From Paraburkholderia oxyphila NBRC 105797 (GTDB lineage Bacteria > Pseudomonadota > Gammaproteobacteria > Burkholderiales > Burkholderiaceae), in contig NZ_BAYD01000037.1 of the NCBI RefSeq assembly GCF_000685075.1, positions 1 to 64,000 on the forward strand: a stretch of 64,000 bases of DNA. The letters run 5' to 3'. The number at the start of each line of letters is the position of its first letter. The stretch's first letter is position 1. Position numbers and translations under genes: made by a program. Of this stretch, positions 46,403 through 54,361 are shown one piece after another. Under the pieces are notes generated by a model. That model made no database searches and was not told the origin of the DNA. It saw only the letters and a list, made by a program, of their open reading frames with translations.

Positions 46403-47158
46403 ATGGCAGTTACCATGCGCCAAATGCTGGAAGCCGGTGTCCACTTCGGTCACCAGACGCGCTTCTGGAACCCCAAGATGGCCCCGTTCATCTTCGGTCA
46501 TCGCAACAAGATTCACATCATCAACCTCGAAAAGACGCTGCCGATGTACAACGACGCGCTGAAGTACGTGCGTCAACTGGCAGCGAACCGCGGCACGATC
46601 CTGTTCGTGGGCACGAAGCGTCAATCGCGTGACACGATCGCCGAAGAGGCAGCGCGCGCTGGCATGCCGTTCGTGAACGCACGCTGGCTCGGCGGCATGC
46701 TGACCAACTTCAAGACGCTGAAGGTTTCGATCAAGCGCCTGAAGGACATGGAAGCGGCCGTGGAGGCGGGCGAGCTCGAGAAGATGAGCAAGAAGGAAGC
46801 GCTCCTGTTCGAACGCGAAATCGCCAAGCTGCAAAAGTCGATCGGTGGCGTGAAGGACATGGGCGGCATTCCTGACGCAATCTTCGTGGTCGACGTCGGC
46901 TACCACAAGATCGCCGTGACGGAAGCCAACAAGCTGGGCATCCCCGTCATCGCCGTGGTCGACACGAACCACTCGCCGGAAGGCATCGACTACGTGATCC
47001 CGGGCAACGACGACGCCAGCAAGGCTGTCGCGCTGTACACGCAAGGCGTGGCTGATGCAATCCTCGAAGGCCGTGCAAACTCGGTGAACGAAGTGGTTGC
47101 AGCTGTGCGCGGCAACGACGGCGACGACGAGTTCGTCGAGGTCAGCCCGGAGGCGTAA
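46403..47158 (+). CDS. rpsB: 30S ribosomal protein S2
   Basis: A 251-residue small-subunit protein, with the family start MAVTMRQMLEAGVHFGHQTRFWNPKM and the FVDTNHSPEGIDYVIPGNDDA-type C-terminal block. It is needed late in 30S assembly and for translation initiation. It follows a long leader and is ended by a terminator before tsf, though some read-through should supply tsf as in other bacteria. Confidence 0.99.
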   Translation: MAVTMRQMLEAGVHFGHQTRFWNPKMAPFIFGHRNKIHIINLEKTLPMYNDALKYVRQLAANRGTILFVGTKRQSRDTIAEEAARAGMPFVNARWLGGMLTNFKTLKVSIKRLKDMEAAVEAGELEKMSKKEALLFEREIAKLQKSIGGVKDMGGIPDAIFVVDVGYHKIAVTEANKLGIPVIAVVDTNHSPEGIDYVIPGNDDASKAVALYTQGVADAILEGRANSVNEVVAAVRGNDGDDEFVEVSPEA

Positions 47159-47179
47159 GCTGCCCCCGTGTCCGGCAAG

Positions 47180-47213
47180 AAAAGGGGGCTTTCCATAGGC
47201 CCCTTTTTTTTAA
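47180..47213 (+). terminator. Intrinsic terminator between rpsB and tsf
   Basis: AAAAGGGG and CCCCTTTT form a stem over a 12-base loop and end in a run of eight T. It sits 22 bases after rpsB. It should give partial termination, raising rpsB over tsf transcript, or tsf may have its own promoter in the following 160 bases. Confidence 0.8.
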
Positions 47214-47370
47214 GCCGTGGCGTTCGAAGCCGCGTCATATGGGCGGCACCGTAGTCCTGTAGAAGCAGCTGTAAAAAAGCGTTTCAGCACGGTATTTACG
47301 GAAACGAATTCCTGCCTGCCGCATCGAACCATGCGGCTGGCGTGTACCAGACAGATTCAAGGAGCGAATG

Positions 47371-48252
47371 ATGGCGGCAATTACCGCAAGCATGGTGGCA
47401 GAACTGCGCGCGAAGACCGATGCGCCGATGATGGAATGCAAGAAGGCGCTGACGGAAGCCGACGGCGACCTGGCACGCGCTGAAGAACTCCTGCGCGTGA
47501 AGCTCGGCAACAAGGCGAGCAAGGCCGCATCGCGCGTCACGGCTGAAGGCGTGATCGCTTCGTTCATCGGCGGCAATGCTGGCGCCGTGGTCGAACTGAA
47601 CTGCGAAACCGACTTCGTTGCGAAGAACGACGACTTCCTCGCGTTCGCCAACACGGTGGCCGAGCTGGTCGCCACGCAAAACCCGGCTGACGTCGCTGCT
47701 CTGTCGGCTCTGCCGCTGGAAGGCTCGACGGTCGACGCAGTGCGCCTCGCACTGGTCGGCAAGATCGGCGAAAACGTCTCGATCCGCCGTTTCGCGCGCT
47801 TCGAAACCGCCAACAAGCTGGCTGCGTACCTGCACGGCACGCGCATCGGCGTGCTGGTCGAGTACACGGGCGCTGAAGAGCAGGTCGGCAAGGACGTCGC
47901 GATGCACGTCGCCGCGATGAAGCCGGTCTCGCTGTCGTCGGACGACGTGCCGGCCGAGCTGATCGCCAAGGAGCGCAGCATCGCCGAGCAAAAGGCGGCC
48001 GAATCGGGCAAGCCGGCTGAGATCGTCGCGAAGATGGTCGACGGCTCGGTCCAGAAGTACCTGAAGGAAGTCTCGCTGCTGAACCAGCCGTTCGTGAAGA
48101 ACGACAAGCAGACGATCGAGCAGATGCTCAAGGCAGCGAACAGCTCGGTGCAGAAGTTCGCGCTCTTCGTCGTCGGCGAAGGCATCGAGAAGCGTCAGGA
48201 CGACTTCGCAGCCGAAGTGGCCGCACAAGTCGCTGCTGCAAAGCAGCAATAA
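47371..48252 (+). CDS. tsf: Elongation factor Ts
   Basis: The nucleotide exchange factor for EF-Tu. The 293-residue protein begins AAITASMVAELRAKTDAPMMECKKAL, with the EF-Ts signature, and has the C-terminal dimerisation part. AAGGAG precedes the tandem ATGs at 47368 and 47371; the second fits homologues (MAAITAS). It follows rpsB after a terminator and is followed by pyrH. Confidence 0.98.
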   Translation: MAAITASMVAELRAKTDAPMMECKKALTEADGDLARAEELLRVKLGNKASKAASRVTAEGVIASFIGGNAGAVVELNCETDFVAKNDDFLAFANTVAELVATQNPADVAALSALPLEGSTVDAVRLALVGKIGENVSIRRFARFETANKLAAYLHGTRIGVLVEYTGAEEQVGKDVAMHVAAMKPVSLSSDDVPAELIAKERSIAEQKAAESGKPAEIVAKMVDGSVQKYLKEVSLLNQPFVKNDKQTIEQMLKAANSSVQKFALFVVGEGIEKRQDDFAAEVAAQVAAAKQQ

Positions 48253-48316
48253 AGGCCGCGCAAGCCTTTAAGCAAGCCGTACCGCAGTAAAAGCCTCACC
48301 GCAGTACCGTAGCAAG

Positions 48317-48340
48317 CCGCGGCGGAGTGATCCGCCGCGG
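48317..48340. promoter_or_regulatory. Strong hairpin between tsf and pyrH
   Basis: CCGCGGCGGA and TCCGCCGCGG form a perfect 10-bp stem with a GTGA tetraloop, 65 bases after tsf. No T-run follows, so it is not a standard terminator; it may protect the tsf 3' end or act with Rho. The rest of the 250-base gap should carry a pyrH promoter. Confidence 0.55.
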
Positions 48341-48502
48341 TGGGCAGCATAGCGACGCCCGATGTAGCGGCGCCTTGCGCGGCGGACTCCCGCCGCGCCC
48401 CGTGGCGCAAATCTTCGCTATTCTGGCGGCGCTTGCCCCAAGCCGTATTTCACCCCTACAGTTTCAAGTTATTGCCCTTTGCGCGCGATCCTGGATACCT
48501 CC

Positions 48503-49219
48503 ATGCCCACACCCGCCTATAAACGCGTCCTGCTCAAACTTTCCGGCGAAGCCCTGATGGGCGATGATGCCTTCGGCATCAACCGCGCCACGATCGAACG
48601 AATGGTGGCAGACGTGGCCGAGGTGGTGCGTCTGGGCACTCAGCTCGCAGTCGTGATCGGCGGCGGCAATATTTTCCGCGGCGTCGCGGGCGGCGCGGCC
48701 GGCATGGACCGTGCGACCGCCGACTACATGGGCATGCTCGCCACCATGATGAACGCGCTCGCGCTGCAGGACGCCATGCGTCACGCGGGTATCGAGGCGC
48801 GCGTGCAGTCGGCGCTGCGCATGGACCAGGTGGTCGAGCCGTACATCCGTCCGCGCGCGATTCGCCAGCTCGAAGAGGGCAAGGTCGTGATTTTCGCGGC
48901 AGGCACGGGCAACCCGTTCTTCACCACCGACACCGCCGCCGCGCTGCGTGGCGCGGAAGTGGGCGCGGAAGTCGTGCTCAAGGCCACCAAGGTCGACGGC
49001 GTCTACTCGGCAGACCCGAAGAAGGATGCTTCGGCCACGCGCTACTCGACGATCAGCTTCGACGAGGCCATCGGCCGCAATCTGCAGGTGATGGACGCAA
49101 CGGCTTTCGCGCTGTGCCGCGACCAGAAGTTGCCCATCCGGGTTTTTTCGATCGTCAAGCCGGGCGCGCTCAAGCGCATCATTCAAGGCGAAGACGAAGG
49201 CACGCTCGTCCACGTGTAA
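48503..49219 (+). CDS. pyrH: Uridylate kinase
   Basis: Phosphorylates UMP to UDP with ATP. The 238-residue protein begins YKRVLLKLSGEALMG, the amino-acid-kinase-fold UMP kinase pattern, with VIGGGNIFRGV and the FTTDTAAALRGAE segment typical of PyrH. The ATG at 48503 (MPTPAYKRVLLKLSGE) is chosen over 48479. frr follows after 93 bases. Confidence 0.98.
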   Translation: MPTPAYKRVLLKLSGEALMGDDAFGINRATIERMVADVAEVVRLGTQLAVVIGGGNIFRGVAGGAAGMDRATADYMGMLATMMNALALQDAMRHAGIEARVQSALRMDQVVEPYIRPRAIRQLEEGKVVIFAAGTGNPFFTTDTAAALRGAEVGAEVVLKATKVDGVYSADPKKDASATRYSTISFDEAIGRNLQVMDATAFALCRDQKLPIRVFSIVKPGALKRIIQGEDEGTLVHV

Positions 49220-49312
49220 ACTCTCGTCTCACGCGAGACACGAACGCGGGCCGCGCCGCCCCTTGAGCGCGTTGGCGGGCCCGTACCGTAATGAAGGTTC
49301 GGAGGTATCAAA

Positions 49313-49873
49313 ATGGCTGTGGCTGACATCAAGAAGGGCGCTGAGCAAAAAATGCAGCGTTCGATCGACGCATTCAAGAGCGACCTGGCGAAGATCCGTA
49401 CGGGCCGCGCGCACACCGGTCTACTCGATCACATTCAGGTCGATTACTACGGCTCGCCTGTGCCCATCTCGCAGGTCGCGAACATGACGCTCGTCGACGC
49501 GCGCACGATCGGCGTTCAGGCGTGGGAAAAGAAGATGGTTCCGGTCATCGAAAAGGCGATCCGCGAGTCGGATCTCGGCCTGAACCCGGCAACGCACGGC
49601 GATCTGATCCGCGTGCCGATGCCCGCGCTGACCGAAGAGCGTCGCAAGGAGCTCACCAAGGTCGTCAAGAACGAAGGCGAGACGGCCAAGGTGGCTGTGC
49701 GCAACCTGCGTCGCGACGCCAACGAGCAGCTCAAGAAGCTCGTGAAGGACAAGGAAATCTCGGAAGACGACGAGCGCCGCGGTGGCGACGACGTCCAGAA
49801 GCTGACGGACCGCTTCGTGGCCGAGATCGACAAGCTCGTCCAGACGAAGGAAGCAGAGATCATGACGGTTTGA
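49313..49873 (+). CDS. frr: Ribosome recycling factor
   Basis: Splits post-termination ribosomes with EF-G. The 186-residue protein has KIRTGRAHTGLLDHIQVDYYGS near the start and the three-helix domain typical of RRF (TEERRKELTKVVK). Between pyrH and uppS as in many proteobacteria; a GGAGG site lies upstream of the ATG. Confidence 0.98.
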   Translation: MAVADIKKGAEQKMQRSIDAFKSDLAKIRTGRAHTGLLDHIQVDYYGSPVPISQVANMTLVDARTIGVQAWEKKMVPVIEKAIRESDLGLNPATHGDLIRVPMPALTEERRKELTKVVKNEGETAKVAVRNLRRDANEQLKKLVKDKEISEDDERRGGDDVQKLTDRFVAEIDKLVQTKEAEIMTV

Positions 49874-49946
49874 GGCCGTCAGGCTCTCAATTCCGCCAGG
49901 GTTTCTTTTCCCTATTGTCCGTATCTGCAGTCTTAGTCTGACGGCC

Positions 49947-50729
49947 ATGACCTATACCAGCTCAACCGTTCGCGTGCCCGACGTGGCGGCCGTGCCGCGC
50001 CACATCGCGATCATCATGGACGGCAATGGCCGTTGGGCAACTCAACGCCGCTTGCCGCGCGTCGCAGGCCATACGCGCGGCGTGGACGCCGTGCGCTCGG
50101 TCGTCGAGGCCTGCGTCGAGCGCGGCGTCGAATACCTCACGCTGTTCGCCTTCAGTTCGGAGAACTGGCGACGTCCGACCGACGAAGTCTCGTTTCTCAT
50201 GCGCCTGTTCGTCACGGCCCTCGAGCGCGAAGTGGCGCGCCTGCATGCGAACGGGATTCGTCTGCGCGTGGTCGGCGACCTGTCGATGTTCAACGAGCGC
50301 ATCCAGGACCTGATCCGCCGCGCCGAGACCAAGACCGCGCGCAACACCCGCCTCACGCTGACGATCGCCGCGAACTACGGCGGCCGCTGGGACATCATGC
50401 AGGCCACCCGCAAGCTGGTCGAGGCGGCGGCCGCCGCCGGCGAGCCGGTGCCGGTCACCGAGGACACGATCGGCCAGTATCTGGCCATGAGCTACGCACC
50501 GGAGCCGGATCTCTTCATCCGCACGGGCGGCGAGCAGCGTGTGAGCAATTTCTTGCTCTGGCAGCTCGCGTACGCAGAATTCTATTTCACCGACACGTTC
50601 TGGCCGGACTTCAATGCCGATGCGCTCAACCGCGCCATCGGCTCCTACACCGAACGTGAGCGCCGCTTTGGCCGCACGAGCGCCCAGCTCGAAAACCAAT
50701 CCCAGAACGCCGACTCGCTTTCATGCTAA
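49947..50729 (+). CDS. uppS: Isoprenyl transferase (undecaprenyl diphosphate synthase)
   Basis: Condenses isopentenyl diphosphate units to the C55 carrier lipid for peptidoglycan and O-antigen. The 260-residue cis-prenyltransferase has IIMDGNGRWATQRRLPRVAGHTRG (active-site Asp and Arg) and the terminal FYFTDTFWPDF. Its end overlaps the cdsA start by seven bases. Confidence 0.97.
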   Translation: MTYTSSTVRVPDVAAVPRHIAIIMDGNGRWATQRRLPRVAGHTRGVDAVRSVVEACVERGVEYLTLFAFSSENWRRPTDEVSFLMRLFVTALEREVARLHANGIRLRVVGDLSMFNERIQDLIRRAETKTARNTRLTLTIAANYGGRWDIMQATRKLVEAAAAAGEPVPVTEDTIGQYLAMSYAPEPDLFIRTGGEQRVSNFLLWQLAYAEFYFTDTFWPDFNADALNRAIGSYTERERRFGRTSAQLENQSQNADSLSC

Positions 50730-51532
50730 AGACCCGTGTCATCACGGCGATCGTCCTGCTGGCCGTCTTCCTGCCGGTCACGCTGTTCGCGCCGGTGGCC
50801 GCCTTTGGCGCGCTGATCGGCCTCGTGGTGCTGTTCGCCGCATGGGAATGGGCGCGTTTGCTCAAGGCCGGCACGGCGGGCTCGATCGTCTATGCGGCGG
50901 TTGCGGCCGTGGCCGTCGCCGCGAGCACGCGGCTCGAGTCGACGCACTCCCTCTATCAGGCTGCCGGCATCTTCTGGCTCGTTGCCGGCCCCTACGTGCT
51001 CGTGCGCAAGCCCACGCTCGCAGCGGGTGTCTGGCGCGCATTCCTGCTTGCGGCCGGGCTCGTCATCTTCAGTGCCTGCTGGCACGCGCTCGTTGCGGCG
51101 CGCACGGTGGGCGTGGCGTTCGTGCTCTCGCTGCTGCTGCTCGTCTGGCTGGCCGATATCGGCGCATACTTTGCAGGTAAGGCATTCGGAAAGCATAAGC
51201 TCGCGCCCGCGATCAGCCCCGGCAAGACCTGGGAAGGCGCGGTGGGCGGCTGGGCGGCCGTGATGGTGGTGTCGGTCGCCGCGCTCGCGCTGCACGCGTT
51301 CGAGCCGACCCTGTATTCCGCGCTGGCGGCCCGTCTGGGTCTCGTCCGCGCGCTCTTCGTGCTTACCGTGCTGGTCGCGTTCAGCGTGATCGGCGATCTG
51401 TTCGAGTCGATGACCAAACGCCAGGCTGGCGTAAAAGATTCGAGCGGCCTTCTGCCAGGCCACGGTGGCGTGCTCGACCGCATCGACGCGCTACTGCCGG
51501 TGCTGCCGCTTGCCATGCTGCTGCTCGGTTAA
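50723..51532 (+). CDS. cdsA: Phosphatidate cytidylyltransferase
   Basis: Makes CDP-diacylglycerol, the precursor of all phospholipids. The 269-residue inner-membrane protein has several membrane segments, and the CDS signature is present: ADIGAYFAGKAFGKHKLAPAISPGK, then KRQAGVKDSSGLLPGHGGVLDRIDAL. It overlaps uppS by seven bases and dxr begins 20 bases later. Confidence 0.97.
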   Translation: MLKTRVITAIVLLAVFLPVTLFAPVAAFGALIGLVVLFAAWEWARLLKAGTAGSIVYAAVAAVAVAASTRLESTHSLYQAAGIFWLVAGPYVLVRKPTLAAGVWRAFLLAAGLVIFSACWHALVAARTVGVAFVLSLLLLVWLADIGAYFAGKAFGKHKLAPAISPGKTWEGAVGGWAAVMVVSVAALALHAFEPTLYSALAARLGLVRALFVLTVLVAFSVIGDLFESMTKRQAGVKDSSGLLPGHGGVLDRIDALLPVLPLAMLLLG

Positions 51533-51552
51533 GGGCGCTCGGCTTAGAGACA

Positions 51553-52740
51553 ATGGAAATGCAAAAACGACTCACCTTGCTCGGATCCACGGGCTCGATC
51601 GGAGATAGCACGCTCGACGTGGTCGCGCGTCATCCGCAACGCTTCTCCGTCTACGCGCTCACCGCGCACCGCAACGGCGACAAGCTCGTCGAACAATGTC
51701 TGCGCTTCGCGCCCGAAGTGGCCGTGGTCGGCGACGCCGAGACGGCCGCAGCGGTCGAGCGCAAGCTGCGCGCGGCCGGCTCCAAGACCGTCGTGACGTA
51801 TGGGCCGCAGGCGCTCGCCGAGGTCGCGAAGAGCGACGCGTGCGACACCGTGGTCGCGGCCATCGTCGGCGCGGCGGGCCTCGTGCCCACGCTGGCGGCG
51901 GCGCAGGCCGGCAAGCGCATCCTGCTCGCGAACAAGGAAGCGCTCGTGATGTCGGGCGACATCTTCATGGATGCCGCGCGCGAAAACGGCGCGGTGCTGC
52001 TGCCGGTGGACAGCGAGCACAACGCCGTGTTCCAGTGCCTGCCGTCCGAAGGCACGCAGCACGGGGGCGTGACGAAGATCATCCTGACCGCTTCGGGCGG
52101 CCCGTTCCGCACGCGCGAGCCGTCCACGCTCGTCGACGTGACGCCGGACGAGGCCTGCAAGCACCCGAACTGGTCGATGGGCCGCAAGATCTCGGTCGAC
52201 TCGGCCACGATGATGAACAAGGGCCTCGAGGTCATCGAGGCGCATTACCTGTTCGGTCTGCCGGGCGAGCGCATCGACGTGCTGATCCACCCGCAGAGCG
52301 TGATCCATTCGATGGTCTCGTACGCGGACGGGTCGGTGCTCGCGCAACTGGGCAACCCGGACATGCGCACGCCGATCGCGCATGCGCTGGCGTTCCCGGA
52401 CCGCGTGGATTCGGGCGTCGCGCAACTGGACCTCGCTCAGGTGGCGACGCTCAATTTCGAGAAGCCGGACTACACACGTTTCCCGTGTCTTGCGCTGGCA
52501 ATGAAGGCGCTGGCCGAAGGCGGCGTGGCGAGCGCCACGCTCAACGCGGCCAACGAAATTGCGGTGGAGGCGTTTCTCAATCGCCGCATCGGTTTCATGG
52601 CGATCGCGCAGACGGTCGATGCCGTGCTCAATGCGCTGGACAATCGCAGCGCCGCGAGCCTCGACGTCGTGCTCGAAGCCGACGCAGCCGCGCGCCGCGC
52701 GGCGCTCAAGATCATCGACAGCCTGCCGGTGCCGGCTTGA
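51553..52740 (+). CDS. dxr: 1-deoxy-D-xylulose 5-phosphate reductoisomerase
   Basis: Second step of the methylerythritol phosphate route to isopentenyl diphosphate, consumed by uppS in the same operon. The 395-residue protein has the NADPH-binding LLGSTGSIGDSTLDVV and the catalytic and metal-binding blocks NKEALVMSG, PVDSEHNAVFQCL and MGRKISVDSATMMNKGLE. ATG 51559 is an alternative start two residues on. Confidence 0.97.
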   Translation: MEMQKRLTLLGSTGSIGDSTLDVVARHPQRFSVYALTAHRNGDKLVEQCLRFAPEVAVVGDAETAAAVERKLRAAGSKTVVTYGPQALAEVAKSDACDTVVAAIVGAAGLVPTLAAAQAGKRILLANKEALVMSGDIFMDAARENGAVLLPVDSEHNAVFQCLPSEGTQHGGVTKIILTASGGPFRTREPSTLVDVTPDEACKHPNWSMGRKISVDSATMMNKGLEVIEAHYLFGLPGERIDVLIHPQSVIHSMVSYADGSVLAQLGNPDMRTPIAHALAFPDRVDSGVAQLDLAQVATLNFEKPDYTRFPCLALAMKALAEGGVASATLNAANEIAVEAFLNRRIGFMAIAQTVDAVLNALDNRSAASLDVVLEADAAARRAALKIIDSLPVPA

Positions 52741-52744
52741 TGGC

Positions 52745-52787
52745 CCGCTCGGGCCGCGCCTGGACTGCGTTCAGGCCGCCCGAGCGG
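52745..52787. promoter_or_regulatory. Long hairpin between dxr and rseP
   Basis: CCGCTCGGG (52745-52753) pairs with CCCGAGCGG (52779-52787), and the inner bases add an imperfect stem. It starts five bases after dxr and has no T-run. It could be an internal processing or attenuation site in the operon. Confidence 0.5.
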
Positions 52788-52872
52788 TCATGAGGGCTTG
52801 CTCGCAGGCCCGCCGGCCCGCCCAAGAGGCCGGCCCCGCACTGGCGCGCTGCTTCCAGCAGAGGAGGCGCAT

Positions 52873-54294
52873 ATGAATCTGCTCACCGAATTGGTGGCTT
52901 TTGTCGTGGCGATCGGCGTACTCGTCGTCGTGCACGAATATGGGCACTACAGCGTCGCGCGCTTGTGCGGCGTCAAGGTTCTGCGGTTTTCGATCGGCTT
53001 TGGCAGGCCGCTCGTGCAATGGGTCAACAAAAAGAGCGGCACCGAGTGGACGATCTCGGCGCTGCCGCTCGGCGGCTACGTCAAGATGCTCGACGAGCGC
53101 GAGTCGCCGGACAAAATTCCCACGGATGATTTGCCGCATGCCTTTAATCGGCAGTCGGTGGGCAAGCGTATTGCCATCGTCGCTGCCGGGCCGGTTGCCA
53201 ACTTCATCCTTGCCATCGTGCTCTTTGCGGCGGTGTATGGAAGCGGCGTAACCGAGCCGAGCGCGATCGTGGCCGCGCCGCCGGCGCAAACGGCCGCCGC
53301 GCAGGCGGGTTTCCAGGGCGGCGAAACCATTGTCTCCGTGAGCAATGCCAGCGGCAGCGACACCGAGCGCGTGCGCTCGTGGGCGGATCTGCGCTGGAAG
53401 CTGATGTCGGCGGCTTTCGATCAACACCGCGTGGTGCTCGCCGCGCGTGACGGCGGCGGCACCTACGACTTTCCGCTCGATCTCTCGCACCTCAGTAGCA
53501 AGGATCTCGACGACGACTTCATGTCGAAGCTCGGCCTCGAGGCTGGCGGCAGCAAGCTGACGATCGCGGGCGTGGAGGCCGACAGCGCGGCGCAGCAAGC
53601 GGGGCTCGCAAAGGGCGATCGCCTGGTGGCGATCGATGGCCATCCCGTTGACAGCGCAAGCACTTTCATCGCGTACGTGAAGGCCCATGCGGGCAAGCCC
53701 GTGCATTTGCAGATCGTGCGCGACACCGGCGCGCAGAACGGCGCGCAAGGCGCGGCGCCTGGCCAGGCCGGCCAGCCGCAGACGATGACGCTCACGGTCA
53801 CGCCGGCCACACAGCGCGACAGCGAAACGGGTGAGGAGGTGGGACGAATCGGCGCGGCGCTCGCGGCGCAGGCGCCCACGGTGGACGTGCGTTACGGGCC
53901 GATCGAGAGTGTGCAGCTGGGCGCGTTGCGCACGTGGGATATCGCGCTCTACTCGCTGCGTATGTTCGGCCGCATGGTCACGGGCGAAGCATCGCTGAAG
54001 AATCTGTCGGGTCCTGTGACGATTGCTGACTATGCGGGCAAGAGCGCAAGACTCGGACCGTCCGCGTTCCTGTCGTTCCTCGCCCTTGTCAGTATTAGCC
54101 TCGGGGTGCTCAACCTGCTCCCAATTCCGGTTTTGGACGGGGGGCATCTGTTATATTATGCGGTTGAAGCCGTAACGGGCAAAGCCGTCTCGGACCGCTG
54201 GCAGCTCGTGCTGCAGCGCGCGGGACTTGCCTGCATCGTCGCGCTGTCGGCGATCGCGTTGTTCAACGATCTGGCTCGGTTAATCCATTTTTAA
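52873..54294 (+). CDS. rseP: Site-2 zinc metalloprotease RseP
   Basis: An intramembrane protease of 473 residues that cleaves the anti-sigma factor RseA after DegS, activating sigmaE. The zinc motif HEYGH is at residues 21-25, in the first membrane segment; NLLPIPVLDGGHL lies near the C-terminus and provides the third ligand. PDZ domains occupy the periplasmic middle part. GAGGAGG before ATG 52873 fixes the start; the frame to 52798 is extra. It is followed by bamA, a typical sigmaE-pathway neighbour. Confidence 0.96.
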   Translation: MNLLTELVAFVVAIGVLVVVHEYGHYSVARLCGVKVLRFSIGFGRPLVQWVNKKSGTEWTISALPLGGYVKMLDERESPDKIPTDDLPHAFNRQSVGKRIAIVAAGPVANFILAIVLFAAVYGSGVTEPSAIVAAPPAQTAAAQAGFQGGETIVSVSNASGSDTERVRSWADLRWKLMSAAFDQHRVVLAARDGGGTYDFPLDLSHLSSKDLDDDFMSKLGLEAGGSKLTIAGVEADSAAQQAGLAKGDRLVAIDGHPVDSASTFIAYVKAHAGKPVHLQIVRDTGAQNGAQGAAPGQAGQPQTMTLTVTPATQRDSETGEEVGRIGAALAAQAPTVDVRYGPIESVQLGALRTWDIALYSLRMFGRMVTGEASLKNLSGPVTIADYAGKSARLGPSAFLSFLALVSISLGVLNLLPIPVLDGGHLLYYAVEAVTGKAVSDRWQLVLQRAGLACIVALSAIALFNDLARLIHF

Positions 54295-54361
54295 AGATGT
54301 CTGGCGGCGTCCGAGGGCGGGCCGCCCGATCTGATGCAGCTATACACACTGGGGAAGCACG

